Assembly (NCBI RefSeq): GCF_020382885.2
Contig: NC_058504.1
Span: 5,880,519-5,944,518 of the forward strand
Length of the DNA: 64,000 nucleotides
Source: Scatophagus argus
Taxonomy: Eukaryota; Chordata; Actinopteri; Scatophagidae
Reading direction: 5' to 3'
Both the position numbers and the translations under genes were made by a program. Position 1 is the stretch's first letter. Every line of letters starts with the position of its first letter. The notes beneath the pieces are model-generated. The model worked only from the letters and a program-made list of their open reading frames with translations. It was not told where the DNA came from and searched no databases. Of this stretch, positions 33,209 to 47,040 are shown piece by piece.

Positions 33209-36200
33209 TCATAACGGCTTGTCGATCACTGCGACTCCTGCAGGAGTGAGAAAATAAAATGAAAGAGTGAGAGCCGGGCGAAACGCGAGCAGGTAAAATG
33301 TTTACTTCTCTGTGGCGACGCCACACTCACCGGCGTAGCTGCGTCCGTTGCTCATGTTTGTGGGAATGAGACTCCACTTGTCTGCGGTCGGGTTGTAAAA
33401 CTCTACAGACGAGAGGTTACAGGACCCATCGTCTCCTCCGATCACGTACAGCAGCCCGTTCACAGCACACACACCTTGAGGAGACAGTTGTACACACTGA
33501 ACAACTCCAACAAAGCTGTTTATACCTTTTGTATTATGTGTTCATCAGGACGAAGTAACCAAATCTGTAACCAAAACTCTTAATTGTCTGTCATTCAGCA
33601 GATTCAAAGAGTAAACGCCACAACAGGAAATGAACGTTGCTGCCTCGTGAGTTTCTGCAGGTTCTCAGCCACATTTCACACAAACATCCCACAGATTCTG
33701 CTTATATTTTACATTCTCTGATTGGATAAGCAAAGCAAGATCTCACTGGAACCAACGTTTTGAGATTGTTGCACACAATATTTAACAGGAAAATCAGCTC
33801 TAACTTCATCACTTTTTGCTTGGTTAACAAATGTTTCGGCTGCTGTTTACAAAACTGTAATCTGAAGCTAAGCTTAACAAAAAACGAAATCTCTATTTTA
33901 GTTACCGAGCTTTTGTGGCCTAAAGAACAGTTGCTGACTAGATATTTACATGCGATCGTGTGGCTGTTGGAAAGATGAAGCCACAAGATCAGAGCCTCAC
34001 GCAGACCTTTAACGTTTAAAGTGTTCGATGGACGCTGTGTGTTTGCGGTCGTTATCTCACCTGCGTTTCGCCGGCACATGTTCATGTCACAGACCAGTCT
34101 CCAGGTGTTGGTCTGCGGGTCGTACACCTCAACGCTCTTCCTCACCAGAGGACCGTCATGTCCTCCTGCTGCATACAGCTGACCGCCCAACACACCCACG
34201 CCTGCACACAAAACACAGACACACACAAACAGAGAGGCATCGGCGTGAGCGTGCTGTCGTTTTTTACATTTATTTTGTTTTCTTCTAATCTGGAGCTTTT
34301 CTTCATGATGTCGCAGTGAGTGACAATCATGTTGCTCACTGTAATGGACAGTAACGGTTGTGTTCTTTCTAGGGTTTTTTGCTTTTTCTCATACATTTGC
34401 AGAGAAAGTCCACTTGGTGGTGCTGTTGCTACAAAGGAAAACTGCACCACCATATCATCAGAATCATAATCAGAATCAGCTTTATTTGCCAAGTATGTGT
34501 GACCATACAAGGAATTTGACTCCGGATTTTTCTCTCTCCTGGCACCATACAAAATATAAAATAACAAATAATAATAATAATACAAAATAAAGCATTTACA
34601 AGAAGAAAAAACAAGATATAAATTGAATTTCCCTCAGGATCAATAAAGTATCTATCTACACAACATGTACTGTGTCAGGCCTATTTTATTAGCACATTGA
34701 CACACATTTCAGCTGGTGTAGATGACCTTAAATTACAGAAAATACTATAAAGAAATTTTATCTCAATAATAAAAATGCTTATCTGCAGTTTGTAAAGGCG
34801 CGGGCATCTCTTTTAAAGAGCCATAAGCCTGTGTGTTTTATATCGAATATACAGTGTGTGTGTGTGTGTGTGTGTACCTGCTCCACTGCGCCGTGTGCTC
34901 ATGTCAGCTACATAACACCACTGATCAGTGACAGGGTCGTATTCTTCCACCGTGCTGAGACACTGGCGAGACGCTCCATCATATCCTCCTACTGCATACA
35001 ACTTACCTGTGGACAAACATCCATTCATTCAGTCAGACAGACAGACAGGCAGACAGACAGACAGGCAGGGTTATTAACATAGGTGACATCTGAATTTTGG
35101 CTTTCCACTGAAATGATGAAACCCAGGTCACTCACTCACACACACACTTCTACCTTACCATCAACCACTCCAACACCCACACTGCTGCGTCGCGTGTTCA
35201 TGGAGGCTACACACATCCACTCATTGGTTTTGTAATTGTAGGCTTCTACTGTTGACAGACCTGATAAAGAGAGAGAGAGAAATAAAACAGAAAGGAAAAC
35301 AAATGAGAGCATGAAATACCGTGAATGTGTTGGAATAAGACTGTTGTGAACATTCTGCATCCAGCTGGTAGGCGTGTTAGGAGAAGAAAATGGCTGCCGT
35401 GTCTCCTGTGCTTCCTGTTAACACTGAAGTAGGCAGGTGTGCTCATATTCTATTCTACAGATAAATCTGTGAAGCCAGATGGGAACAACAGGTGTGCAGA
35501 ACATGGAGGGAATCAGTACATGAGCACTTTGCTCAGTGACCAGCAGGTCTTTTACCTTTTTTTTCCCTCCTCATGAGTCCCCAACGGGCTCCTCACACGC
35601 TGTTAACACACATCTGTCTTAACTCAACTTGAAATTTAAATCAACTTAGACCCTTACAAAAATTTCATTTACATTCTAATATTTTCCTAGATTGCAAGAT
35701 ATCTTTGCCTTTTTCTACAGCAGGAAATGGTTTTGTATTTCAGTGCAGTCAGAGAAAATTTTGAACTTGTGTGGAAGGTAACATGTTTTATTTACAGAAG
35801 AACAAGGTAAATACCTGGTACTAATAACTACTGTTGTTACAACTGTACAGCCCGTTAGTTCGTGTGTGTGTGTTCACCTATACTTCCGTTAAAGCCCCCG
35901 ACAGCGTACAGTAAATCCCCCAACACAGCAGCTCCCAGTGTACTGCGTCTCTCCTGCATGCTCGCCACCGCAATCCACTGGTCTCTCAGTCCATCGTACA
36001 CGTCCACCGTTCGCTCCCGCAGCGAGCTGTTGAACCCCCCGACTGCATACACATGACCTGCCATGGAAACCACACCTGGACACACACACACACACATACA
36101 CAAAATGAAATGTGTACAAGTTCAGTTTGTGGTGTAACCACAAGTGGTTTTGCATGTTTAAACCCACTGACAACATACAGTACAAAGCAAAGCTCAGCTT

Positions 36201-39200
36201 TTCTGGTATGACAAATAAACCAAAGTTTTGTTGTTGTTACTGCAGTTTGGTACAGCAGGTGCAGTAATTACTGCTGCATTCAGGGACATCCAGGCATCAG
36301 CATTTTACTGACACATGAATGAATGAAATCTTATCAGAATGCAGACATAAAAAAAAAAAACATTAGACAAGTTGCTTTAAGTTAACTTATCAAATTATTT
36401 TATGTTTTTTAATCTTTGCTTTTTTCCCCACTTCTTGACAACCGTCTTACATTTCTAAATGATGATGTAATATTAATAATAATAAATAGTCCTTCATTTA
36501 TTGAGGTGAAGTCTACTGAGAGTCATTAATTAACCTTTTTAAGTTCAGTTCTGTGGTGTTGTTGAATCGTTGTGTTAAGTTATTCTGTTCATTCCCTGTA
36601 CTCAAATGTGCAGACTAAACACGAAGGCCGTCTGCTTGTTGATAACTGAAATCAGCAGTCAGTAAACTCAGGAAGTGTTTGAAAAACCACAGTCGGCTCT
36701 GACTGACTATTTTACAGCCGTACAAAAACAGGAGGGAATCACAGGCGGACCTGCTCGGCAGCGTCTGGAAGGCAGGTCGGCTACTTGGTACCATCGATCT
36801 TCTTGGAAGTCGTAACACTCCACGCTGCGGATCGCCTTCGGGGCCTGACCACCCACCACAATCATCACCTGCACACGCACACAGTCAGCATCAGCCATCC
36901 GAGTTACAGTAAGAGTGCGTACAATAGAAGATATGCAGCCAAATACGTTGGTGATTAGCACGAGGCAAACACACCGATCAGCCACGACATTAACGCCACA
37001 GACGGGTGAAGCGATTAAATCCTTTGTTTACAATGTGATGTTCTGCGGGGGAACTTTGGGTTCTGGCAATCGCATGGATGTTCTTTGACACACCCACCGA
37101 TGATGCCGTGTCCCTTTTCTCTGATAGCTCAGAGCACTTTTGGGGGGACTTACAAAATATTAAGCAGGTGGTTTTAATGCTGCAGCTGATCGGTTCATGT
37201 TCGGTTATGGGCTGTCTTGTTCAGTGGCGTGAAGATTTATGTGCGTGTTTGTGTACTTTTGGGATGCTGATGGGAGTTCGTGGTCGCGTCCTGTCCGTCT
37301 TGATGAGGTGCCGCTGGTCAGCTGGCAGCAGGTGATACTTCATTGCTTCTATGAGAAAATCTTTACAGGTGTTGTTGTTCTTTATCAACGCTTCTTCCTC
37401 AACAATCTGAAACATTTCAGAACAAGTTTCACCTTTATTTAACACCAACGAACAGCACAGGGAGGGGTCTGTCTGGCAGGGGTGATGGACAAAGGCACAG
37501 AAATTTGCATCCTCCAGGGGAAATCCACCTCAGGTTTCTCTAAACGCCCACCCCAATCATGTAAACTGGGTTTCTCATTCTCATAACGAGTGTAACCGAG
37601 TTACTTATGCGAATAGATATTCACAGATGGAGGCAGCAGGCTGGGGAGCATACTGAGTAATGTATATATATGCAAGAACAAACACTGTGTTATATCAACC
37701 CAACTGACAGAAAAAATATAAACCCCACCCACTTCTAGTTTTGATTCAGCACTGTGGTGAAGCAAAGTGAAAAGGACACTGTATTTATCTTTAATATTCT
37801 TTTCAGGGAACCAAAGCAACGTAAACATATTTGACCTCCATATCTAGACCCCCTCAAATGGTTTTCACTTTCACTTCCAGGAGGGTTTTTAACAACTAAA
37901 GGCTCATAGAGAACTAGTGGAACATCTTCAGGCCTTCAATAACTACAGTATTTCTACATATCCTGTAATCTGGATGACTCTCGCCTGCTTTCAATGGAAC
38001 TTACAGCCTTCACAACATCAAACTTGTATCCATGAGTAAAATGTGTTTGCTGGGGTTTTTCTGCATAATGATACAAAGGGTAGCAACGCCGTTTACCTGT
38101 ACCAGGTAATCCCTTGACAGGAGTGGAAGTCTGACGTGCTCCATCAGTTTGGGCATGTACTCCAGGCGAGCTGGCTTATCGTGCTTGATCCAAGCTATCA
38201 TAGCCTCGAACACCTAACAGATGAAGAGATGGAGAGCAGAGTCGACCCGCAGCAGGGGAGAAAACATGACACGGTATTGTTCATAGTTCAGAGCAACGAT
38301 GGTTACAGCGAACACAAAGTCCTTTTCTTTGTCCTACTTTGACTTAAAAATACAGTGACTCGTCAGTGTCAGTGTTTGGGCGATTTCAGTCGCTGAGAGT
38401 GTGTGAACTGCATCAGTAAAGCAGTAGATACTCTCTCCTTTCATAGGAAAATGCCAGCGTCGACCGTTCACAGGTGATCCCAGCAGGGCGTCGGCATTAC
38501 ACGGGGGCGGGAGGGGGCACCTTTCTGTTTCAAATTCATTGATTCACTCATATTCACACTTGACCATCTCCTGCTGGCCTGTGGAGCACCTCCACTCAGG
38601 CAAACGAGGGACTGAGTGCCCCTCCTGTTGTGCACAGAGGGAACACAATGGCATCAGTGAGGGGGGTGGACCATTACTCTGCAACTCCCCAGACCCCCTT
38701 GTCTTCCAGGGTTAACACTGGACACCCTCGACCAACACATACCTCAAAACCAATGAGCTTTTGGTCGACTATAATTCTTCAAATATGGATGCTGCTGCAA
38801 GGAATTGTGGATTAATAAATGTTTAACATGCCTTATTCTGTTATATGCTTTAGTATAATTCTTAATGTTATAATCATGTAGAACTGGTTGTTTGTCTCAG
38901 GACTGCACACTCTGAGGGAGACAGAGGTATCATGCATAGTAGGAGAAGGACACTATTTCTCAAGACACTGATACACCACCCCTCCCCTCTGGCTTGAGTG
39001 GAAAGGTGTTGAGACTAACAACCAGTGTTATCTTAAAGTATATGATGATGTACTTCCTTGAGTGCTTTAGATCCCACTTGGCGCTAGGCTGAAGCAGACT
39101 TGTGTTCTGAGGTGGGATCTCCAAAGATCTTTGTTTCTAAATAAATAACTCTGTTTTAAGGCTATTCAACGACTCTGTTTTAACTCTCTCATCAACCTAC

Positions 39201-42200
39201 TCGGGGAAGCAAGTGTGCTTCAACAGAAGCTACAAATTCTAAAACATGGACACTTCACACACATCTTAGACCACAGCGGCACAGAAAATTTACACAATCA
39301 GTACATTTTCAAGACAGAAACACTAAAAAAATTAATTCAGTATCTGGCCAAACATAAAATACGGTCGCAGTCTGCCAGAATTTTGTGCGAAATTTTGTCA
39401 AAGTAAGCGAATGAATTCTCGAGTAACAACCAAAATCGACCTCTAAAATCTAATCTAATGTGAAGAAATCTCCTCAAGATGCTCCAGAGATGTTCATAAG
39501 AATGAGATGGACAGAAGGACAACCACAACTATCACCAGTGTGGAGTGATGGTGGCGGGGGGGCAGCAGTCGTTAACTGCTGTTGCTCCGACAGCAGGATG
39601 ACACACACATGCTCTTCCTGTTACCAGGCGAGCTAATCAGACACAGTGTGGATGTTGAGGACACGTCATTAACACAGCTACAGAAATTCCCAGCTCCTTT
39701 ATCTCCCAGATCCCATATACACATAATTTTTGTTGTCACTCAGAAGGAAAAAGACAAACAGCTTTTACCAAAAGAGCTGCATTGTGTGTGTGTGTGTGTG
39801 CATCGTGAAGTCTGACCTTCTCCTCTGTGGTAACGGTGAGTTTGTCACTGGAGATGAGGCTGCACACCTGCTGCAGTGAGAGACCCAGAAACTCCTCTCC
39901 CTGCACCACCTCAGTGAAATGCTGCTCTGAGGGACACAAACACGCAGAGTTTAACGCAACAGAAAAACACTCGACCCAAAATTGGTCTGAGCTAAAATGT
40001 GAACATGTCCCAGAAGTCTGTTTCATCATCTATAACACCCCTTAGACCATTAAGCCATGACAGCTGGATGTCTGAACGTGTAGCATTTTCCAAATATTTC
40101 AGCATTTTTCAGGGCTATGCAAGTACCATCAGCGACCACACACTGGCACAGACTGACTCACAGTTTGTGGTGTGAATATTGAGAAGCTTACCGGCAAATG
40201 CGTGGGCCTGGTTGAGAAGCTGTGTGCATGTGTGCAGGTCAGCAAAGGCTCTGATGCCCAGACAGTTGGTGGGGTGAAGCTGAGACTGGAGGAAGTCACA
40301 ACAAACCTGACGAACATCCATCAGCTGCAGGAGACTGGCTGCTGGCAGCAGAACCTGCGGCGGCGACGATGACACACGCGCACGTGAAGTCGGTTTATAA
40401 CTTCAAGTGGATAACAGGTGGAAGAGCTTACAAACAGGGCATCCATATTCTGGTTCATCTTACTGATTCACACATGTTTAAAATCAACACATTAGAGCAC
40501 GATTTCTCACCACCCACACGCTGAGGATTTAGGAACATTTGGTTGCAGGAAGTCAGCGAGCAGTTCACATCAACACATACTCTATGTGTGAATGGCTCGT
40601 TACTTCAGCAGTGGCGTTTTCGGTCAGCTGGATTAAGTTAAGTAAAATTAAATTAAGTAAAAAAGTAACCACTCAATCGATCTGCCAAACAAGCTGGCTA
40701 ACGTGTACCCATTCAGTCAATTTGTTTATAAGGCCAGCAGAATATTTTAAATCATTTTTTTGTACGCAGATGGCAAGGAGGTGTTGGAGACGTGTTGTTT
40801 CAAGTGCTGCTGGCCTGGGACAGTGAAATAAAACCCAGGGAGGCTGGTTTGAATGACAGATCCACGAGTTTGAGGTCTCATCAGACACAAAAATGCCACA
40901 CCGCAGTTTACAAGTCTGGACAGCTGCCACGACAGCAATCATTTCATGTTTGGTTGCAGCAGCTGTGAGGTAAACAACAGAAATACGGCACACGGCCTTC
41001 ACATTAGACTGGCAGTGGGTGCCTGCAGGATGACATGTTGTGATGCGTTTCTTGCTGAAGAATCCTGTGTTTCTTCAGCCCCGAGGCGGACAGGCAGTTG
41101 GTGAACTGACGAAAGCATAACGGTAAGAAGATTCACTTTGCTTCATCCCAACACATAAGCTTAACAAGGTCAGCGACGCAGTCTACGTCCACCTCGACAT
41201 TCGCTCGTCCTCTGACTGTGTACTGCTACCGTCCTCTGTTGTGCACAGCCGGCGTGAAACCTTAAGTCTCCTAAAAGAGAATAGGCACACTTTCTCTCTC
41301 TGTCTCTCTTTGTGTCAGAGATGCTGAGTTTGAGGGAGAGGGAAAGGAATGAGAAAAGAACAAACAACACACACTGTACTGTACAGGCAAAACAAGCACT
41401 TTGAAGAAATTAAAAGCAAAAGCAATGTTTTACTGAACATGAGCCGACAGTTTAAAACACACACACACACACATTTAAGAGCCAGCCAATCAGACACACA
41501 CAGAGCACGCTGCTAACACTGGGAGGATTTCCTGCCTCTCTCTACGCACGCTTCCTGCGCTAATAATCAGAGGAAGCGTCCTGCCTGCAGCTTGATCCTG
41601 TTGTATTTATACAAGTCCGAGCCAGAGCTGCTCAGCGACCGCGCTAACGCCACCGAGACAAACAAGGGCTCAACTCCGGTGCTTTCACAGCTCACAACCA
41701 TCACCAGCTCTCACATGTCTTGCAATCATGATGTCTTCAAACATCTGCTCCTGTTCTGAATAAATGGTTTTAAAATAAAAGACAATCAGAAAGTATCGGC
41801 GTGTCCACTGCACAGCTTACAGAAACCTGTCTTTTTGAAAATTAAGATTTTCGGCAGTTTCCTGGAGGGGCTGGCTGTCAACACACAACTCACAAGATTG
41901 CTGTGTTTTCGCTTGTGCTTTTGCTCAAAACAAAAGGGCTCTGCATGGAAAAAGGTCAAGTCAGCAGCTCCAAGGCAAGTTTCCTACTTCACAACAAGGT
42001 TTGTAACTGCGTGACTAAAGACATGAGCTCAGCTCTTTTGTACTGGGAACAGCAGCGCAGCTTGGATTTAATTATCCAAACTGTCAAAGCGCAAAAAAAT
42101 TGTGACAAAAACTGGAGGATACATGATGAGAGAAGGTTGATTATATCCTTCTATTAACATCTGCCGTCAATACACGACATCAGTGTTTTCAAAGCAACAC

Positions 42201-42298
42201 TTAAGCTGGAAACGCGATAACAAGTCACCATAACAGAAGAAAAGAGACAAACGGTCAAGTGAAAACAGGAAAACCCTTCACTTCCTCGCTCTCCCTCC

Positions 42299-42330
<32 letters not shown>

Positions 42331-45040
42331 CTGGACATTGTCCTCTGTGACCTCTATCTCAGCTGTGTAGATGTAGTCGACCAGTTTTCTCAGAGTCTGT
42401 CCATCCACCTCTCTGATCTCTACCTGATGGGCTTTGCTCTCGCTCATGTCACCTACAAACACACTCAGTTCAGTTCACACCAGCACACACACACACACAT
42501 CAAAATATAATGCCAAGCAAACGGTTGTGTGTGTGTGTGTGTACCGGTGAACATTGCACAGAAGTAGGGACTACAGGATGCCAGGACCACCCTGTGAGCT
42601 GGCACTTCGATGCTCCCCGCCACCAGCTGGACGTCACACAGTATCTTTTTACTGAAGCATGAGGAGTGAAAGGGAGTGAGGACAAGGTGATAAGTCTTAT
42701 TTATTAAAGTGTGATGGAAAAAAAATAAATAAATAAGCCAGGAAGGAGGGACATCTTTAAAAACAAGACGAGACAGCTGCCAGCAAATGTGCCACTTAAG
42801 GTGTTTATCTCCAGCGTTTTATTTAAAAATTTTCCAGGAGTACAAGGACTTCACGCAGCTGGAGAGACTATGTTTAAATATTTTGCTCTGTTTGGCAGCT
42901 TTTTAAGTGAAAGCAGTAACTGTAGCAAACAAGACTGTCAACAACACACCTCCGCAAGTCATTCATCAGCTGGAAGGCCTTCTTCATGTGCCTCTGGTTG
43001 AAGGTGTGCATCCCTCCATCCACCGTGTCCTCCTCTGAGTCCGTGGCACAGTTTCCACGCGGCGAGGCCGGCGTGGCCACCAGATTGGTAAGACATGAGA
43101 GACAGTGTCTGCATGAACGGAAGGCAGATGATGACCCAGCGGTTAGACAATTCATCTCTGGGGTTACAAAGAGAGGATTTGAGTTCTTTTAATATAATCG
43201 CATTGTTGATATTGTCAAGAAGCTGTTCAGGAAATGTCCAACTGTGTCTCTGTTTAGGTTACTCCGCAGGTGAAATCTGTGAAAAGCTTTTTCTGAGCAT
43301 GCCTCACTATTTGCCAGTGCCAGCCATTTCTGAATGCCTGTATGACGACACTGACCTTTGCTCGTTTAATAATAATCTTCATTTCTACACGGAAACCGTC
43401 TTCGCACAGGTAAGAAAGCACGGCTTACGTCTAGGACTGCGACTAAAAATGACTTCATTATCAAGCAGTTTGATGACTGATTTCTTGATTCATCGATTAA
43501 TCGTTGAGAGAAGTGAGAAGTACATGAGTTTCTAAGTCCAGATCACTATTTGTAAAGCTAATGAATTAAACTGAAGGATGTCATTTTGACAACATGCCAA
43601 GCGCACTAGATAACCACTCAAGCACATCTATTTGACTGAGGATCCCCATTATGTTCAGGTTCATTGCACAGCAGCGTTCATGTGTTCCAGCACTTTTCTT
43701 TCACTCGTGTTCTTAAGTCATGGGGACTTGAAGAATAAAGCTGCTGTCATTTATTCTTCTTATGGTCAGTAGGCACCATGAAAAGACCAAAACAAACAAA
43801 CAATTACTTTGTGACATCCCTGTCCAGTCTTTGGCTCTCAGCCCTGAACCCATTTGTTTCTACAGAAGACAAAAACATTTAAAATCTAGTCATATTTTCT
43901 TTTTCTAAAACTGCTGGGGATTGTACTTACAGTTTTCAGTCATGTATTAGTACAAAGTAATTTACAGCCACAGTATGTCGCATGTGGGAGGAGTCAATAG
44001 AAACTACAGTAGTTTAAGTTCATTGCAATAAAGAAACAAGACACCCAGTGCAACTATGTGGCTCGCTGAACTGTATGGAGACAGGAATAAACCACATCAG
44101 GCTTTGGCTTCACAAAAAAATACTTAATGACTGGGCCACATTTATTGTCTTTTCATGCAATATGCTGAAAGTAAGAAAAATACATAATATTCCCAGCGTT
44201 GTCCTGTAAGCTCTCTGCAGACAGGTACAGCACTTCATAATCCAGCCTGATCACACAGGAAACAAAACCCTGTCGTCTTCCAGGAGTCCAAACCCGAGAG
44301 CAAGTGGCAGGTATTAAACAAAAACTGTGGCATCGCCCAGCACTGATCTCTCGGGAGATTTGCTTGGTTTGTAGCGTTTGACATTAATAAGAAAATAGAC
44401 CGTGCATGTCCATCCTTGACTCTCACAGCGACCCGCGTCGACAAGCCGGTGGATATTATTTCAAAACAAACCAGCACAAGTCCGTGGACTAATCCGTGTT
44501 CATCCATGACTCTGACGGCTCACGGAAAGCCCGTCTTTCTGTTGTCCAAATCTCATGAGGAATTCAACGAGAAATTATGTTTGTTTTGAGTTTGCTGAGC
44601 GTAAAGTTGGCAGGCTGGCTAGCTCTTAGCATCGCTAATCATTAAACTTCACTGCTAACATAAGCTCGTTACATGCCCTAAATAATTACGTAATAAGAAC
44701 CACTTTGGAGAGCCAGTCTACAGTCAGCTCACTGTCTATAAGCGGCGACTTAATGCCAGTTTTCCTGATGCCAACATGTTAACTTGGGAGTTTGGTTAGC
44801 ACTACTTCATCAGCTTGGCAGCCAACGATGCTAGCTAACTAAGCGAAGCTAATTAGTTAACAAAGCTAGCTTGGGTTCGTGTGCTAGGAGAACGCTCTTG
44901 GGACTGTCTGTGCTGGATTTAAAGCTGGTCGATCATGTGAGGTTAAATGTTATCCGACAGGCGTAGAAGCGCCGGGAATCACAGCCTTACAAAATAATCC
45001 CTACCGCTCAGCCAACTTACCCCAACGACACACCGTCCAT
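33209..45040 (-). CDS. klhl3: Kelch-like protein 3 (BTB-BACK-Kelch, CUL3 adaptor), 15 coding exons, 602 aa
   Basis: KLHL3 recruits substrates (WNK kinases in mammals) to the CUL3 ubiquitin ligase. Coding exons in transcript order are 45040-45021, 43108-42950, 42651-42545, 42452-42331, 40354-40192, 39926-39817, 38213-38097, 37406-37257, 36868-36751, 36075-35878, 35260-35159, 35006-34878, 34201-34061, 33474-33331 and 33237-33209. All phases agree, 1809 nt. Exons 2-5 encode the BTB domain ([61 protein letters not shown]), exons 5-8 the BACK domain, and exons 9-15 six Kelch repeats with GG doublets. The C-terminus is GVAVIDKPL. Human KLHL3 is about 587 aa; the extra length is at the N-terminus. 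It matches KLHL3 better than KLHL2 ([19 protein letters not shown]). CRRNAG, holding the human R528/N529 disease positions, is kept. The exon 9 donor is weak (GTCCGC). Larger introns (43109-45020, 40355-42330, 38214-39816) hold no further exon that I can support. Confidence 0.92.
34450..34662 (+). repeat. Fish non-LTR-type repeat tail in a klhl3 intron
   Basis: It begins CAGAATCAGCTTTATTTGCC, continues AAGTATGTGTGACCATACAAGG, and ends AATTTCCCTCAGGATCAATAAAGTATCTATCT. From memory this combination is a common percomorph retroposon 3' region. The terminal short tandem (TATCTATCT) fits a LINE-type tail. The exact family is uncertain. Confidence 0.6.
34855..34877. repeat. (TG)n directly abutting the klhl3 exon 12 donor
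   Basis: On the klhl3 strand the donor reads CAG|GTACACACACACACAC, so the CA repeat starts inside the splice-donor sequence itself. Confidence 0.9.
35030..35069. repeat. (CAGA)n/(CAGG)n tetranucleotide repeat
   Basis: About ten tetranucleotide units, mostly CAGA with some CAGG, lie 25 bases upstream (in transcript sense) of the klhl3 exon 12 acceptor at 35007. Confidence 0.85.
36976..37191. repeat. Inverted-end dispersed repeat, copy 3, in a klhl3 intron
   Basis: The left end is GATCAGCCACGACATTAACG and the right end GGTTTTAATGCTGCAGCTGATC. The interior shares GATGTTCTGCGGGGGAACTT and ATGGATGTTCTTTG with the copy at 8179-8656. It nearly fills the 388-bp intron between exons 8 and 9. Confidence 0.65.
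42299..42330. repeat. (CA)n directly abutting the klhl3 exon 4 donor
   Basis: On the klhl3 strand the donor is CAG|GTGAGTGTGTGTGTGTG. A second run at 42526-42544 abuts the exon 3 donor as GTACACACACACAC. Confidence 0.9.
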
Positions 45041-46200
45041 CCTCACGGAGTCAGATACCCCAGCAGGCGTGAGCGCTGTACAGCCACACAGAGATCGTCT
45101 ATTAACAGGAGGAATCCCTCCGTTATCCTATTCTAGGATGACTGATTCGGCGAACGTCTATTCCATGAAATATATTAAGAATTTTTTTTATCTTAATATA
45201 TGTTGATATTCTTTTTAATATTTATATGTTAAATTATACGCGCTGAACGTGTATTTAAAATGTAACATAATAAATAACAGGAATTATAATGCAAAGAAAC
45301 AAAGAAATGCCCGTTACACAAAGATATAATGAATTTATTCACACGAAATTTTATTTGGAATATAAGCCTGTAAAGCATGTGTGTGTGTCTGCACGGTGTT
45401 CTAACACCCCAAATGAGGATTTAACACAGAAAAGCACAATTAAGAAGCCTGAACCAGCGAACATTTCATATTTTAGCTGGGAAAAATTACCGAATTAACA
45501 AGTTAATTTTTCTAAATATTTGCAGATCAATCAGCAAAATGTACGGGGGTTGGGGCGTTAGATATTATCTATTTATCTAAGATGGGCTAACAAGTAAGTG
45601 AAATACAGCACTGCAAATATCAACAGGCCTTGCAGGTAACATTCTCTGGTCTTAAACTGAAAATGTCAAATAATGAAATTCAACTTATACTTTGAATGAC
45701 TGAAAGACTCAAGCCCTGTTATCTCCGTGCCTTATTATGTCTGCTTCTGTATTGTAAAAACTTGTTTTGTCTTGAAAGTTTAATGTAAAGCAAACATGAG
45801 AAAAATGAGGCATCGCGATGTTGTGCTGATTCAAGAATGAAACTGTAACACCCCTAACTGGTGTTTAGCCTAATTATGTAACAGTGTGTACGGTTCGGTA
45901 ACTAAAAGATTTGCTCTAAACGTTTCTGCGCACAGAAAAAAAGATCAGAGTGAGAGCTCCCCTGCACGTCTCTACCATCCAGTGCACCTAACAGCAGAAC
46001 TGACAAAAACAAACTAAATCAAGTCTTCTGAGCGTAATTACAAAGTCAGTCACCTCTAAAAGATGGTCTGCGTGTGACAGATTTCGTACTTTAACTTCAT
46101 TCATGGATTACTGTTACATATCCCAACAACGCCGATAAAAGACGTGTGTTTTCACTGACCCGAGGAAAGCTGATTTACTCACTGCGTGTTTTCAAAAAAG
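45041..46200. other. klhl3 5' UTR/promoter side and spacer to hnrnpa0 copy 1
   Basis: The klhl3 start codon is at 45040 and its 5' UTR probably begins near 45100-45140. No TATA box or CCAAT array is evident. The rest is AT-rich with no exon seen. On the minus strand AATAAA at 46214-46209 could end the hnrnpa0 copy 1 transcript. Confidence 0.4.
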
Positions 46201-47040
46201 GGGCAGCTTTTATTCGTGTACACAAACAGGTTGTTCCATCACTCGTATAAAATGGCCGATGAAGTGGAAATGCGGAAATTTTCAGGCAACACCTCCTCCT
46301 GGTGGTCGGTTTATGAACTTGATTTACAGGGTTAAGGAAGAGGCCGGGTCAAAATGTAATCCATATGATTTGAATTAAGACTGCGAGACTTCAAAACATT
46401 AAAAACTTTAATAAAAGCAGAATAAACATAGGGGTGAACACATGTAGTTTAAACAATTTTAATCTTTAAAAAAAAGCCTGTGATGGGACGGCAAAAGTGG
46501 AAAAAGTAATTTACAACTGACGAAACAGTCCGTGACATGTCTCAAAAAAAAAAAAAACCTTTGTCATGTGTTTTAAGATCAAGAAAATTAAGCAATCGAG
46601 TCCCATGCTGCCCGACACTGCCACCAACTCTACTGAAAACCCTGAGTTTATGATGCAAAAATAACAGACAAATCTGGCTGGTTTGCAAGACAAACAAACT
46701 CGATTCTGAGTTGAGAAGCAGTGACTGACATTAAATACAGCCTTGCAATTGGTTCAAAACAAGTCTTTTCATTATACCAGAAGCACAATTCATTAATTCA
46801 CCATTCTTAGTAGTACATAAAATACATTATGTGTGGAATAAGAGGACAAATGGGGTCCGGGTGAGCGGGGTGGGGGGCAGGATCCAGGGGACAGTTTCAT
46901 TCATTCTTTGTGGGTGATGGGCACCGTTCCCTTCAAACTGACCCCCTCACCCCAACTGGGCTTTGTTATACGTGTTTGAAAATTCAAGTTCGTTGTAATC
47001 TGAATCGTCCCCGTGAACATTTCAAAACTTGAGGGAGCTA

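Noticed and set aside
44580..44890. Cluster of GCTAGC/GCTAAC motifs in klhl3 intron 1
   Set aside because: Looks like background low-complexity sequence common near fish genes; no regular spacing or known site.
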